Shown in pieces: positions 35,313 to 48,228 of a stretch of 64,000 nt of DNA. The notes under the pieces are model-generated. The model was not told the DNA's origin, did no database searches, and saw only the letters and a list, made by a program, of their open reading frames with translations. The stretch covers positions 666,632 to 730,631 of the forward strand of contig WBMV01001920.1 of NCBI GenBank assembly GCA_013396655.1, given 5' to 3'. Origin of the DNA: Campylorhamphus procurvoides (lineage: Eukaryota > Chordata > Aves > Passeriformes > Dendrocolaptidae). Position numbers and translations under genes: made by a program. How positions within the stretch are numbered: the first letter of the stretch is position 1; the number at the start of each line of letters is the position of its first letter.

Positions 35313-38300
35313 CTGGAGCTCTCCTGGGGACACACTGGCTCTCTGTGTCCCCGGGGAGGTATCGACTGCTGAGGAACCCTCCTCTGGAAAATCTTCCGTA
35401 CGCGGTTTGGTTTGATTTGTTTTAATTTAGGAGTTCTTGTAAGGTCAGGGAATATTAATTCCTTCCTTAGCATATGCACAGATTAACACCTTCTTCCTTG
35501 CCCGGCAAGGATAACTTTGTCACCTGCCAAAAAACTTTTAAATGAATGCAGCCTCCCTTTCTCCAACACAGAACATTCCCCTAGTCCCTCGCTGTCACAG
35601 GCACTGGCAGCAAAGCCATTCTATAATGAAGCCACTTCATTCCCTCCTCCACTTTCCCACCCCATGCCGCACTTGCCAAAGCACAAGCTACTTCAATTCC
35701 TCCCAACTGCCCCAAATGCATCCTTGGGTTTGCTGGGTGCCTTGAAGTCTGCAGAGCAAATGCTAAAAGGCAAGAAGCCCGTGCTAGGCTCTTTCTTTCC
35801 TGCACTCATTCTGAGATGTCCAGCACCTTTGCTGGGATCTGCTGTAAGAATATGAGCCAGGCAAGGCCAGTTATTTCCAAGGTGGAGTGATCCCAGGTCT
35901 CTACCCATTGCCTGGCTATTCCTGTTTAGAAGAAATGTTATCTCTAAGGGAGGAGCTGAGTGAAGGCCCCTTTGAAATCATTGACCCAGATGAAGAAGCA
36001 GGTAGTAACATCTAAACCCCCATGCCTATGGCAGCAGCCACAGCCACACTGCCCTCCTTTCAGCAGCATTTCACTTGGAGGAAATGAAAACATCGGAAAA
36101 GGAAACAGGGCTGAAAAGGCTTGTTTTCCCATTGTGCTAGCCCAGCTGAGCCTGTGTTGGAGCAGAGCCCTCCTGCAGCTGGGCCCAAAAGCAGCAGCCA
36201 AAGAGAAACCCCGGCAACCCTCTGTGTAAGACGAGGAGGGATGTGCAGAGGCTGGAGCACTCATCCACCCTGGAGAAGAGAAGTGAAGGGCTAGTGGCAC
36301 TCACAGCTCACATCTACAGCCCCAGCAGGGCATGGCAGCAGCCTGCCCTGTGGCAGTCGGACAGTCTTGCCTATTCTGAGTAGAAATCACAGAGAAGGAG
36401 CCTGCAGGGATAGACCAGAGGAAGCAAAGGTCTCAAAGAGCAGGACATTGACTTTTGGTTGGTCCTGGAGCACAACAGCACTGACTAAGGATCCTGAGGG
36501 CCACAGCTGTGATTCTATCTCCCAGCCCACAGCATGGCTGCATGCCATGACCAACAACTCCACTACCAGCCAGTCCTAAAACACCGTAGGCTGTGCTTGT
36601 GCTTCTTGGCATGCAGTGAGAGCCTGTATCTAGACATCCCAAGGAGTTCTGGGACCAAAAGTGGTTTTTGAGAAACACCACATGTTGGTGATGCGTGTGC
36701 TGAGTTCCACATGCAGAGCTGGTGGTAAATCTGACAACACCTCTGGCAAAATAGTTTCTCTAATGGTGTGCCCAAAACAACTGGACATGAGCAAGTATCC
36801 TGCAGAGCACAGTCCTGTCAGTGACCTCGCTGGTTTGGTGTCAGCACAGGGAAAGTGCTGCCTTCTCTTTGAGTAAGCAAGGGGTTAAACTCAGCTCTGC
36901 TTCCCCTTTCTGCCCTGGATTGGTCTGTGAATTAGCCCTTGTCCAACCTCCATCACAACCTGAAGGGCTGTGAATTCCTTCCAGCCTCAATTACTTCCCT
37001 GTTGGTGAGGAGACAGTGCAGAAGTTGATCTTACCATGATTTGCCCTGAAATGACCCAGTACCTTGTGAAAGGAGGTTGCTGCTTAGTGGATGAGAAATC
37101 AGCGCTGAATCTGGGGGAGCTCGGTGAGAGGGCAAGACCTGGTTCTTTCCCTCTCTGCATCCCTGATAAATCTGTAGTAAGCAATGCATTGGAAGTGCCA
37201 AGGATTCCCTATGACTTTTCATGCCTTCCTTGGGCAGAACAGGCCTGCAAGACCACTTAAGCAGCTCTGCTCAAGCTGAAATTGAGATGTCGTCAGCAGC
37301 CAGCAGTGCCTCCTCAGGTGTCCAAGCTGCCCTCAGCCCAGCTAGCTAAACAGAGGTTGCAGAAACTTTTTCTTCTCACTTGGGGGGAGCTGGAGAATGA
37401 TGTCTTGGGAACTGTGTTCAGTCTTCCTTGGCCTTTCTCTGAAGAACATGACATGACAAATAAAGCAGCTAGAGACACAGATTTCAGAAGGACTTCTTTA
37501 TTCCTAGACTCAGGGTTATCTCCTCTGAATTTGTACCCTGAGGAGGCTGTGATGGAAGGACACTGCCCAGTAACCCTGGTACTTAACAGTACTACAGCTG
37601 CTAAGGGCTTTAGGAGCAGAATGATGTTGCTGCTGTCATTGCACTGTCATACCAGTGTGTAGCTGAGGAAGGGTCCCTGGGGTTTCTGCTCAAGCTTTCC
37701 AGCAGCATAACATTTGGTGGCTTTTTAAAGCCCTTCTTCCTGGATTTGTGCTGTTGCATGAATGTTTTTATTTATTTTTGGAGAAAGATCTTTTAGGCTG
37801 CATAATTACTGTGGAAAAAGGCTTGATTCTTAAAGGCTCCCCAAAGTAAATAAATTAAAAGAACCAGCACTTGAAAATTTCTCTTGAAGCTAATGATAGG
37901 AGAGACTGATGACTTGGGGCCTCTGAACTCCTGGAGCCAAACAACACTGTTTCTACTTCCTGAGACTCTTTTTCTTAAAGGGCTGTGTTTTCTCCAGTTG
38001 ATTAAGGGTCTACAATGTTTTATTCATGCACAACCCGGGATTAGCAGTAGTGTTTTACATTTCAAACCAACTAGTGCCACCACTTCCCCAGCTTGAGGAA
38101 GCTGCATTTCCTCAGTGTAGCTTGAGGCTACTCCTAGAGAAGGTGTCACAGCTATTAATATTTGTTACCCTTATTTGTTAACCTCTGGGGTGAACTCTTA
38201 ATGCTTGTCTGTAGTGCTGCCTTGGCTGGCTCAATTGCCTTTTTTTTTCTTATGTGACCAGAACACTGTGGCAAGTGATCATCTTTGTATGAGTCAGTGC

Positions 38301-38599
38301 TGAACCCGTCCTTGCAGTGAAGTGTCAGATTTTATCCAAATAAGGAGCCGCACTTTGGCACTGGCTGAAGCATATCTTGGATATACATGAATATATAGAC
38401 AGCAACATTCAGCCATCATAGCTAGCCAGGGTGTCTAGCTGGTGTCTCTGCCAGTCCAGGGACCACCACTTGGAGCTTCAAGGCAATCGTTTCCATTTCC
38501 AAACTGTTACCCCTCCTACAAGTGAGAAATTCCCTTTTTGTTGTTAATCCTGCAGGGACTAAAACACAGAATGATTTCTGATCACTAAAGAGAGGGAAC

Positions 38600-39170
38600 A
38601 GGCCCATTGTATATAATTAAATAATAAAGGCCTAACTGCTGAATCTTACTGAAGACAAAAGTGGTTATGACAGCAAGTAATTCAGGCATCAGAAGGAAAT
38701 ATATGGAGAAAACACAGTGTCTCCTGCTGTATGGTTACTGCACAGCAAAACGGGTCATATATTAAAATTGTGAGACTGTTTAAGCACTCTGTAATTAACT
38801 GCTGTCTATTTAACCAGACAGCTAAAGCAAGTTAATTCAGTGTCAGTTAGGAGACTTATTAAGTGTCTGTGTTTTTTTAACAATTTACTGGTCCATCATT
38901 AACTACCCCTAGATTATCTTGTCAAATTGATAATTAAATGCCTCAAAAATTCATTACAGACTCAATATATTAATAGGAATATAATTAAGTAATGTTTGCT
39001 TATGTGATCTGCAGTTTATTACCTGCATGCTGATTTATCTCCAAGGCATTTACTAAACCTTAGCTGTAGCCTATTCAGAATCAATACAGGCCCAGGAGTC
39101 AATAAACGTCGTATTAGATCCAAATGAGCTATTTAATTGGGAGAATGCATTGAAGTTGTCTTCTGGATCT
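38600..39170. promoter_or_regulatory. large candidate enhancer, AT-rich with many ATTA cores
   Basis: Over about 570 bases there are many TAATTA, ATTAAC and TTAATT cores (GTAATTAACTGC, AAGTTAATTCAG, TGATAATTAAATGCC, ATATAATTAAGTAATG, TATTTAATTGGG). There is also an isolated CpG pair in AAACGTCGTATTAG. It is free of simple repeats and has no ORF longer than chance. It is the longest such block in the window. Confidence 0.4.
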
Positions 39171-42100
39171 CCAGTGAGTTTGATGAGGGGATTGTGACCT
39201 TACAAACACCAGCTGAAGAACCTGCAGCTGATGATTTCTGCCTGGGTCAGAATTCTCCCTTGACACACAGGTTTTTGGTCTAATTTTGTTGACTGTTTGG
39301 TTTGGGTGCTGTAGTCTATTAGAAACTGCCTAAATTGGTCTTACTGTGCTAGTCGGCTTAGTGCAGTGATGAATCAGAGGCTCTATTTTGTCTAAAAAGC
39401 CAAAGTTAACTCCTCTTGTCCTGTGTAAGGAAGATAGTCTAATGATTTCCATAAATTTGTAACCCTTAGACTTTGCATGCCATGTGAATTTTTTTCAGAG
39501 GACTTGCAAATTGCTTCATTAACTAGTTTGATTAACAGTACACTTGTATTTTTTTTTAATTTATGAAGGGAAAACAAATGCTTCTTTTACTCTGAACAAC
39601 TGTAAAGAAGAAAGAAAACAATATCTGGGATTTGCTGTACTGTTTAAACACATCAGCTTGCTATTAAGGTGTATTATCAGTGGTTACCATCTGTTAGGAT
39701 TAGCCAGCCTGCAGATAGGTTATTGATCAAAATGAATCTGTGGAGGAGCAATGGTCACCCTTCCTCTGCAGCTGTGTGTGCCAAGGGATGTTACGGTGTT
39801 GGTGACTTGATGGAAGGAGGTGGTTTGAGTGCCTGTCCAGACCCTGGAATTGGCTGTGGCTGTCGGAGCTGTGTCCAGCTGCAGAGCCTGTGCTCCTGAC
39901 GGGTTTGTAGGCTGGAGCTCCATGTATGGTTGTGTAGATTTCTTGGTAATTTTAAAGACTAAGAAATTCTCATTAAGATGGAATTCTGTTTGTGCGTATA
40001 CACGTATACAAAATGTATGTTTAAAAATAAATACTAGGCTGGCTGAATTATTGCAAATCACAGTGTCATAAACCCCATGAGGTAGACAGTTACATTTAAA
40101 GGAAAATTTTAAATGCTTAAGTTAATATAATTGTAGCAGTACTCTCAGGGACTTGAACTTCCCTCTGCTGTTCAGTGATGTTAGAAATCAACTATGTTGT
40201 CATGAAGAAGAAATTTCAGTGTTCTTTGGCACAGATTAGGTTACATTAATTTTTTTACATGGCATAGCAACATTTTTGTTGTAGTATTTTCCATTGTGCC
40301 ATTATCACAAACTTGTGGGGCTGGGGCGGGGTGACTTACTGCTTTGCTGTCCTACTTTGAGCTATGGTACTTTTTCTGGGGGGAAGCAGGAGGAAAGGAG
40401 CTGGTGATGTACCTGATGGTTCCTTTTCCCCAGTGCCAAACTGATGTTAATCACAAACAACCCACAAAGGAGCGTGTGAATGCAGATCCAAGATAGGCTT
40501 TGGCATGGAAGTGTTTTTGGAGCATATCTGGGGTTTAACTTTTTTTTCTCTAACTTTGGGCAAATACAGCTTTGTTTTTCACACTTAAATATATTTGGAC
40601 TATTTTGTTTTCAAAACCCAGTATTCTACTGTTTGAATTGTACGAAAAGCTGGCCAGATCCAAGCTGAGCATTCCTGGGGGAGAGTTCCCAGCAAGCATG
40701 CTTGTGTGCGTGCAGCCTTTAGTGTCTGCCAGGCTCTTCCATAAAGTGATTATACCGCTTCAAAAACAACAGAAAAAAAAGAGAAAAAAAACAGGCTGAA
40801 TTCTGCTTTGAAAGACATGCAATTCCAGGGAAGTCTGTTGGCTGTGGGAGTAGAGCTGTGGGCAAAATCTGAGCTGGTATCTTTAGGGCATTTTTTTATG
40901 CATTCTGTATGTACATTTTCCAGACATGGAACCTTGCAGGTCCTGACCAGGAATGCAAAAATGTTGTAAAATCTACACATGCTTGTCTACTAAGAGCCTT
41001 TGCATGAGGAATTTGGTTAGGAAATATTTTTCTGCTTTATCCCTCTCTGAGCTTTACTGGAATTAAAGCTGAAGCAAACTTTGCTGAAAACTCTGAAATG
41101 CTTCAGTAACTTCTGTTTGTTTTCCTCATGTCTCTGTACTTGGCTTCTGGCAAGGACTGAAAGCAGCACTGAGTCACTCAGTAAAGAAGTCTGTTTTGAC
41201 AGCATCCTCCTGGCCTAAGCAGGAAGTTCTCATAGTTTGAAGACACTGAGAGTTCTGGATCTCGCATGGTTAAAGCCCAGATGTGCAAACCCTAAGGGCA
41301 TCAGGAGGTATTTCAGCTTCTGAAGCTGCTCAGACCATGCAAAACTGGAGAACCTCATCTATCACTGAGGTTATCTGAAAAGGTGGCCACAGCAGAAATC
41401 TTTAATCATACAGCAATTTTGAGAAAGAGTAAAATTCTTTGAAGTTCTTCTATTTTCTAATGAGACTGTTAAAGAAAAAAAATTAAAAAGGGGTGTGGGG
41501 AGAAAAAGCTCCATCTTACTCACCAGATCTGCAGCCTCTGTGTGTTCTGAGTCATAGCTGCTGGCTGCACTGACAATGGCAAGAATTTTTTAATTTGCTT
41601 TCTAACCTCATTAATGCTGTAAGAGGGGGCACAGCAAACACAGGGGCAGAGATAGGATTGTGTAAGCATCAGCAAGACAATAAATTGGCCCATTGGTTTT
41701 CCTTGTTGCGATGAATAGTAAGGAAGAGCACAACTTTAGTCTGAGGCTCTAGTCGGAGTTTTGCAAGGTAGAAATTGGGAATGAGAGTAAGGAGGTGAGG
41801 GGGAGAGGAGGCCAGTAGCTCCTCAGTAAAGGAGAAATCCATTTATTAACAGTTGATGTGCAAACTGGAAGAGCTGTGTTATTCTGTACAACATCATGTT
41901 AGCATTGCTTTACATAAAAGAAGCACTGAAATAGATTTCTGCTAAAGCCAAATTTTAGATTTGGCAAATGAGTATTTCCTAGTGGTTCTGGTGTTTGTGA
42001 CCTTGCAAGGGAAGTCACAGAGGAGGTCATCCTGTGTGAATTCAGCTATCTTCTTTTATCTTCTGAGATAAAGAAGAAAAGGAGTACATAATATATGTGA

Positions 42101-42894
42101 AAGGGGAAGAGTTGTGTCTCTTCTGATATTTGCTAGCCATATGCCTGCCATGAAAAAGTAAGTGCTTGTTAGCACTTCCTACATGGTGGGATGTGGCACA
42201 CCACACTCCTCACCCTGAGCACAGAAGAGGAAATCACTGATGACTGATAGCTTGTTGTTGGGGCTATCTCCTAGTTATCTAAACTGCTATAAAATATATG
42301 AAGGTGAAGAAAGGCAGCCCCATTTCATTTCAGTTGCATGCTAAATACTGCTCTGCTTCCTGTATACCAACAGTATCTGTTGCTGCTCCACATTATTGAG
42401 CTGCCTCTGAGTTCTCACCCTGAAGTAGTTGTATTTTAGTACTGAGTACAGCAGTTTGTAACATGTGAATGGCCACTTGCCCTATACTCCCACAGCCAAA
42501 AATCTCCAATAGAGTTCATTTTAAATCAGTTCCTATCATTGTGTTCATAGATGACTTTGGCTACCATCTGAGGAAAGTTGGTCTTTTTAAATTCCTTTTT
42601 ATTCCTCTTGGGATATGTATTTAAGGCAGGAGATGCTGAAAGATGTACTGAGGACTGTAAAAGCAGCTTGAAGTAAAGATGTAGGAGGAAAAGTACTCAA
42701 GCTGTTTTTCTTCTTTTGCAATTGAAAGGAAACTCATGATATAGCAAATTTTAAATGGCACAAGAAATTCTGCTGTCTCCTTCAACATGGCACTATTAGG
42801 CCAGCAACAGGGGGAGCAGCTGCTCAGCCATTGTATAATTGACATCACTGATAACGACCTTGGATTCATAATTAGGGTTTGTGAGGACCAGGAC

Positions 42895-42922
42895 AAAAAA
42901 AAAAAGAAAAAAAGAAAAAAAA
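42895..42922. repeat. A-rich tract (A11-G-A7-G-A8)
   Basis: An adenine run broken by two G residues. It may be a simple repeat or an old retroposon tail; no adjacent element body was identified. Confidence 0.7.
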
Positions 42923-45900
42923 CCACCCTTGAAAAGGTCACAAACCTGTGTGAGTGAGCACACTGAGCACACCGGAATGCAATGAAGGCTGAAGAAACCC
43001 TGCCTGTCCCAGGGCCTTGTGGGGGGTGAGATGTGGGAGTTTGCACTGGGAGAGCTTTCAGCTCTCTCTTGATGATACTGAGCAGTTGACCAGAAAGGCT
43101 GACATTTTAGGAGAAGGCCAGAGAAATTTAGATTAGAACACATGGCTGTAAAAGAAGAAATTTTTATTCCTGGGAATTAGTAAGTGGGTTCATGCCAGTA
43201 ACACCAATCTACTGGAAGGTACACAGGGCCCATTGTGCTTAAAAACCCATGCTGGCACATGCTGCATGTGGATACCTCCTTTGTTATATGTATTTGAGAG
43301 CTCAGGCTTTGACTGCCACCTGAAACTGAAAGAAAACTGTGGTTTTCTTTCCCCAATCACTGGGTCATTTGGTTATGATCCTATATCCTTTCATGAGGCT
43401 CTTTGGAGTCCCGTGTAACCAGTATCCATTTCTCTTTCTAGCAAAAATGTGTTTCAGGAAATTCCATAATTGCATATCTCTATATGGTGAGGTTTGGCAT
43501 AAAACCCCCAATGTGATGTTGACCTCTTTTTCTTCTCTTTAACTTACCATGTTTAGGTTGGGTTCCTCCACAGATTCAAAACATACATTCTGCTGGATCA
43601 CACTGGACAAATGGGGAAGAAAACCACATTGAGTTTTCTGCTGCAAGTTGCCCTTACAGAAAATGCCATGGTGTTCCTGTGCATAGAGAATTAACCATTC
43701 AATTTGCATTGAAATTCTCTTCAGATGCAAATAGCCACAAACCCATAGATGGATGTGACAGCGCTCAGAGTCCTCACTACTTTCATGTCTGAGTTTCTCT
43801 GGATTGTGCTCTAGATTGAGGACCCTCTGGCTGTTCAGGGAGAGGATTCAAATTAACTTTAATAAATAATGGTTGCCTGTGTTTGGGAGATGCCAGTCCT
43901 GTTTTGGCAACTACTTAAACCTAATGCATAAGAAAAGTAAAGCTGGATGAGCACAGTTTTTATAGAACAGTTTGTGATGCTTTCCCAGAGGGGGTTATGT
44001 ACCTTTTTTGACTGTGGAGTCGGAGGTCTGAACCTATTCCTTTCAGAACTGCCTTGAAATTTGATTAAATAGCTGCTTTCATGAGGCTGGTTCTTAATCA
44101 GGTGGCCTCTGGTAGCTTGTGGAAGATGGATCCTGTCAAAATAAACTTAGTATTATTTGTGACGAAATTAAAAATAAGGTCAATAAAGCTACTTGTGGTT
44201 TGAGACTCATAAAAAATATTTGTCTTGGTACTCATAACACTTAAACTAGAATGATTCAAAATCAATGTGACAGAGTAAAAAGATTAAACACTGGCTTGGA
44301 AGCACATCCCAAAATGTCATTGTAAACAGGAAATCAGAACTGAGGGGGAGTATTTCTTGTGGGGTCTCCAAGATGCTTTGCGGCCCCAAATAGTCAACTG
44401 TTTTAAGAGTGGCCAAGCAGAAAATAGGGTGTCAGTGGTCAGCCTGGCACACGGCACAAAGCCTGGTTGAGGACACACAGTGACCTGGGCCACTCTGTGA
44501 GCTGGGCAGGCAGAAGATTGTGTGCTCCAGAGTCATTCAGCTTCCAGATAGGAAAAGTCTGGCTGCAGCCACTTCCTTCTGGTGCAGCCATTTGCACAAA
44601 GCTGCCAGTGCAGTCCAAGAGCACATGCTTGTCTGGGGAAAGGAGGAGAAACAACAATAAAATATTTGAACGGCAGCTGTCCACTATGAGAAGCATGTTA
44701 ATTAAATAGTTAACACTGCTGGGGTGCCAGGGTTCCTGTCTGGCCTTCCAGTCTGTATTAGAAGAGGAGTCACTGGTACAAGGATGGGCTTTACCAGTTT
44801 TGGGTGAGATTGCACTAGAGAAGAAGCTGAAATGCAGAGAAGAAGTTCTTCATGGCACGTAAAGAATGTTGTGGGCAGGATGCCTTGAGGTCCCTGACCT
44901 CCTAGTCAACGGAGAAAGGGCCCTTCTTTGGTGCCAATGTATGCCTGGATTCAGACGAAATGGGGTTCACTCCAAGCAAACATCCAGTCACTTTCTCTGC
45001 AGCCTTTTCCCTAGGCCTTTTGAGCTCAGGAAGGAGATTTCTGCTCCTAGAGTGCTGCTTTCCCCTGCTGCTGAGTTTTCCTGTTTACCCTCTCAGCACA
45101 GGGTGGGCTGGTGGAACTGAGACAGACTTGGACAGAGGAGCAAAAGCTAAATGTGGCATCTGAAAGAATAAACAATCGGGATTAAGTACTGCACAGGCTG
45201 TGGGGCTGAATTAATGCTGCTCCTTGTAGGACAGAAATTACAGTGGTATGCATTTCCAGACCTGGATGTACATGCAGCTGGTAGGAAAAAGCCATAGGGC
45301 AGCAGGACCTCCAGATCTAGATAAAATATAACAGTGCTTCCATTGCTCTCTGAGACACATTTCCATCAAGATAATTAAACAGATGAACTCTACAGTCATC
45401 CTTGCTGTCTGCCAGTGCAGGGGACTGGTTTAGCACTGGGGATAAGTAATGTCCCCATTTAAAGCCTGGTTCAGTTCTGTCAGAAGGAACAGGGGAGCCA
45501 GGCAGAGGGACAGCTTGAGTTTGGTCAGTTTCAGACCTAGAGGAGGACTAAACAGCGCTACTTTGGGCGGAGATAAGAGGCAACCTGGCCATGCTCACAC
45601 ATTGCTGGTAACGCTGTTGACTGGGCGGTCTTGACTGCAACTGTGATATCTTGTGCAGGTTCTTTGCCCACTGATGGAGCCTTCTCCTGCCTTACCCCCT
45701 GGTTCTGGCTGGGTGCAGAGGAGATGGTGGAGATTGCACAGGCAGCACCAGCCCTTGCCTGCAAACAGTGGGAATATTTCAGGAGCAGGGAGGTCAGGCT
45801 GGGTTTCTGGGCCCTGTGAAGCATTTTTTTTTCTTTTAAAGGGCTTAGTTCTGTTTAGTTTTGCTTTTAAAGGGTGAAGAGGGGGAAAAAACAGCTTCCA

Positions 45901-46070
45901 GAAAAAAAAACAACAGCTCAAACTCCAGGAGCCAGATTTTAGCATGAGAACCCGACCCAACATGGGGGAGGGCTGTGACAGATCACTGCATGCCCGAGGA
46001 ACAAGAATTTGCTGCCTGCTGAAAAGCCACAGAGCTCAGACTCTGTTTGAAAGAGTAACATCTTTGATAT

Positions 46071-46120
46071 AAAAAAACCCAACCAACAACAACCCCAAAC
46101 CACCCAGCCAATAAAAAGCC
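46071..46120. repeat. A/C-rich simple tract
   Basis: This is a run of AAC, CCAA and AACCCC motifs. Similar short tracts (see 60445-60492) are frequent in songbird genomes, which is the main hint at the kind of bird. Confidence 0.45.
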
Positions 46121-46279
46121 TCAGACATACAGGATCCCATTCATGGTGGGAGGGATTTAGTGGAAGTATTTTCCTTCTTTAAGGTTTGGCACAGTCTTAA
46201 AGGAGTCTTTAAAAGCTTCCAGAGCCGATTATATTTTGGATTGTGTTTCAAATCACCCTTCCCCCCCATGTTTGGTGGG

Positions 46280-47110
46280 TCCTCAAATAAGTTCCCAGAA
46301 TAAATTAGACATAACGGTAGTAGGATTTATTATTATTTTTTTTTCTTGAGGAGGAGGAAGGAATAAATGACACCAAATTCTGTAATGGAAAGAAAAAAGA
46401 AAAAAAAAGTGTGTGTCGGAAACTGCTGCTGAGTGACTCATGCTGCCAGACAAATGGAACTTCACTCATCACTCCATCTTCATCCTCCTCTGGTGAGAGA
46501 AAAAGTCTTGGAAAAATATCAGCTCAAGTCCCCCACCCCCCGCCCTGCTGCTTCTCCCATGGCATCCGTATACAGGGAAACAGTCCAAGCCACAGTGATG
46601 GCTTCATGTACTTCTTGGGGCAGGCATTTTCTTTTTCTTTTTTTTTTTTTTGTTTTAATAGCCAACTAGGAAAAGCCTCCGAGGTGACCTTGGAAAAATG
46701 TATGCACTAAAGGAAAAAGTTGGGGAAGGGGTGGGGGGGGCAGTGTTGGAGTCCTTGTATGCTTTATGTTTGGAGACCTTTTTTCCTTCATAATGTTTTT
46801 CCAAATTTCCACTGAAATAAATTTGCAAATTATTATTATATTTTTATGAGTGGGAAGAGAGGGGAGGATGCGCCATGCGAAAAGCAGAATGAGCTGGGCA
46901 CAATTCCGACTTAAATAAATGCTGCGTCATAAAAGTATAAAGGGTAGGGCAGGGGGAAGGGTGGGATGCAAAAAAAAATGCTCTGTTTCTCCCCTGTTTG
47001 GGAGAGTAATTAGCATTTTTATGAAGCATATAAACTGTATACAAATCAAATATATTTTTATTAACATAAAAATGGTGGGGAGTCTTGTCTTTTTTAACTT
47101 TCTCAAAACA
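46280..47110. promoter_or_regulatory. candidate regulatory block with AP-1-like site
   Basis: The block contains TGAGTGACTCA at 46430-46440, with an AP-1/MAF-like TGACTCA core flanked by TGCTG repeats. A G-run cluster lies at 46722-46740 with G-quadruplex potential. A long AT-rich stretch (46780-47090) follows, with TGCGCCATGCGAAAAGC, GACTTAAATAAATGCTGCG and ATTTTTATGAAGCATATAAA. It is about 0.8-1.8 kb upstream of the candidate promoter at 48.1 kb. The texture suggests conserved regulatory DNA but this is untested. Confidence 0.35.
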
Positions 47111-47857
47111 TTCTCTGCAAATGTTTGGCACTGCCTGCCAGAAAGCCACTTAAAATGCAGCTTTTTAGACTGCCAGCTCCAGCCAGCCCTGCTGTGGGCA
47201 CGAGGGCTACTAGCCAGTGGCAGCCACTTCCCAGCAAATGCCATTTCAGCTGCAGGGCAGTGGGGTTGAGCAGGTACACACAATGGCTAAACTCTGCCTT
47301 AAAAAAACACTTGCGTAAGGAGATGCCATGTTTTTACAGGTTTTTGGTTCTTGTTCTTCATCAACAGGTTACTTCTCCCTTCACCCTGAGATGCCTTGAG
47401 TTTGACTGTGCATGGTGTGAGAGTGGCCATGAAGAGGTGTAATACTCTGTTCTTCCCTGCTTTTTTTGGTTGTGATCAACCCCATACCCTTTTTCAATGC
47501 TCCCAGTTTTCCTCCTTCTCTTTCCTTCTTCCAGTGACATTCGCTGTCTCCAGCTCAGGCTTGCATATCCCACCATCTGCAGAGCTGGAGAAGCTCCCAG
47601 GACACTGGGTAGGAGTGGTGGCAAGAGCAGAGGATGGCGTGTGACAGCAGGTTGGGGTGGCCAGAAGACATCTGAGGATGCAGGGAAACAGCACTGGTTC
47701 ACTTTACCCAAGGAACTCCAAGGAACATACAGATAGGAAAAGAGATGCCGCTGATGGCAGGAGCTGCAAGTCCCTGACCTTCTAGACCGGAGGGAGCTTA
47801 TCCCCTGTGCTCCTTCCCTCATCCCCTACCCTTCCCTTGGCTTCACAGCCCATGGCA

Positions 47858-48228
47858 CGATGCTTCGGAGCCAGGTGCGGTCCCCATCGCCGGGATGCTC
47901 CGCACAAAGACGGGACAGCAGCCAGCCCCGCTCCCGAACCCAAATGTCCGCGGGCAGAGCAGGGAGAAGCCCCGGCTGCGCTTCCCAGCTGGGGCCTGAG
48001 AGCAATCGCGGGCGATGAATGACTTTCATCTGGACCGCATTAGCCATGGGTGGTGCCGCCGGAGAGATGGCTGCGGGGAGCAGCAGCGCTATTTAAGGCA
48101 GCCCCTGCCAGCTGCCTCTGGGCCATCGGCAGAGGGAGCGGCTGTGCCAGGCTGAGATTTTGGGTGCTTCCCCTCTGGGCCGAGGTCCCTGGGAGAGCTG
48201 TTCCTGTGCTAGAAAAGACTTTCCGACT
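47858..48228 (+). promoter_or_regulatory. candidate TATA-containing promoter and first exon
   Basis: About 21 CpGs by eye in 240 bases (47858-48098) form a small islet that ends at a TATA-like box, TATTTAAG (48090-48097). Transcription would start about 25-30 bases on, near 48120. A strong donor GTGAGT begins at 48229, so a first exon of about 110 bases (48120-48228) is plausible; it has no credible coding frame and would be 5' UTR. Position and strand fit a 5' exon of the next gene, TPRG1, or of a non-coding RNA. No TPRG1 coding exon was seen in the window. CAGE or RNA-seq reads splicing from 48228 would confirm. Confidence 0.42.

Larger units (their letters stand above)
34880..35350. promoter_or_regulatory. 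CpG islet with embedded minisatellites
   Basis: By eye there are about two dozen CpGs in the 225 bases from 34885, far above the surrounding sequence, followed by a G-rich tandem repeat. Long open frames run through on both strands (34836-35333 and 34904-35479 minus, 34996-35415 plus), but they translate the repeats and are probably artefacts. A possible CTCF site is included (35048-35066). No TATA box or clear first-exon donor was found, so insulator, CpG promoter or unmethylated repeat island all remain possible. Confidence 0.5.
35351..47857. other. intergenic sequence with candidate regulatory blocks
   Basis: No gene is supported. The stretch runs from the 35-kb CpG islet to the 48-kb one. 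It holds AT-rich candidate regulatory blocks at about 38.6-39.2 and 46.3-47.1 kb and A-rich tracts. Open frames up to 153 codons (47361-47822 minus) show no family resemblance. Confidence 0.6.

Noticed and set aside
34836..35479. Overlapping open frames of 165 and 191 codons (minus) and 139 codons (plus)
   Set aside because: They translate the tandem repeats (Pro-Lys-Ala-Leu-like and Gly-rich repeats). Stop-free frames follow from the repeat composition, not from coding.
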